Shown piece after piece: positions 48,948 to 49,046 of a stretch of 49,046 nt of DNA; the first letter of the stretch is position 1; each line of letters starts with the position of its first letter. The translations under genes were made by a program, and so were the position numbers. Below the pieces are notes generated by a model that was given only the letters and a program-made list of their open reading frames with translations, had not been told where the DNA came from and did no database searches. Where the stretch lies: positions 1 to 49,046 of the forward strand of contig CAJFQF010000016.1 of NCBI GenBank assembly GCA_904418995.1. Reading direction: 5' to 3'. Source of the stretch: Heritagella_A intestinalis. GTDB taxonomy: Bacteria; Bacillota; Clostridia; Oscillospirales; Acutalibacteraceae.

Positions 48948-49023
48948 TGGCTCCCCAAGTTGGACTCGAACCAACGACCCTGCGATTAACAGTCGCATGC
49001 TCTACCGGCTGAGCTATTGAGGA
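48948..49023 (-). tRNA. tRNA-Asn, anticodon GTT
   Basis: 76-nt cloverleaf. Acceptor TCCTCAA (49017-49023) pairs with TTGGGGA (48952-48958), discriminator G, encoded CCA (48948-48950). Anticodon GTT at 48988-48990. T arm GTTGG-TTCGAGT-CCAAC. It lies at the window edge, so a larger tRNA cluster may continue beyond. Confidence 0.96.
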
Positions 49024-49046
49024 ATATTCATGTTGGCGTCTTTCTA

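Noticed and set aside
1..49046. CRISPR arrays, insertion sequences, prophage genes, replication origin
   Set aside because: No regularly spaced direct repeats, transposase, integrase, phage structural genes or DnaA-box clusters were seen.

Overview
The window is a GC-rich, densely packed bacterial chromosome segment. It most likely comes from an endospore-forming member of Clostridia (Bacillota), and an Oscillospiraceae-like gut anaerobe is my best guess. The evidence is an intact spoIIAA-spoIIAB-sigF operon, the spore germination protease gene gpr next to rpsT, a spoVAE gene, Bacillota-type Rex, ECF transporter and AsnA genes, strong AAAGGAGG-type ribosome binding sites, and frequent GTG or TTG starts. 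I see no insertion sequence, prophage, CRISPR array, rRNA or replication origin.

Layout. Positions 1-6.8 kb: a minus-strand cluster (ClpP/TepA-like protease, FtsK/SpoIIIE translocase, YgiQ radical SAM protein, ComEC-like metallo-hydrolase, DUF3006 protein) ending in tRNA-Pro(GGG). 6.9-10 kb: plus-strand AEC transporter, NADP-isocitrate dehydrogenase and the redox repressor rex. 10-20.7 kb, minus strand: YbhN-like membrane protein, ABC-F protein, diaminopimelate decarboxylase, ClpE-like unfoldase, pgsA, cvpA-like gene, DUF5711 protein, truA. 20.9-24.4 kb: ECF transporter core (ecfA1-ecfA2-ecfT) and an RNA methyltransferase. 24.4-24.9 kb: a gene-free repeat-type element related to one at 20.8-20.9 kb. 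24.9-29.4 kb: ruvC-ruvA-ruvB, an HD-domain hydrolase and glmM. 29.4-31.5 kb: a small AT-rich HTH gene, a DUF1810 gene and asnA with a structured leader. 31.7-33.1 kb: the spoIIA operon. 33.2-35.2 kb: a PadR-DUF1700-DUF4097 operon with an operator built into its promoter. 35.4-41.6 kb: spoVAE, an EndoQ-type PHP nuclease fused to a UvrD-type helicase, a 50-residue membrane protein, rpsT, gpr and a cysteine-rich protein. 41.6-49 kb: trmB, a giant double glycosyltransferase, a GH2 beta-galactosidase and tRNA-Asn(GTT).

Most genes are housekeeping: recombination, tRNA modification, envelope and lipid synthesis, and amino acid synthesis. They are interleaved with sporulation genes. The most interesting items are the EndoQ-UvrD fusion, the cysteine-rich protein behind gpr with a possible mother-cell promoter, an ABC-F protein whose second ATPase site looks dead, the two-domain GT-C glycosyltransferase with an inserted beta domain, the dispersed intergenic repeat, and several promoters carrying inverted repeats that look like operators.
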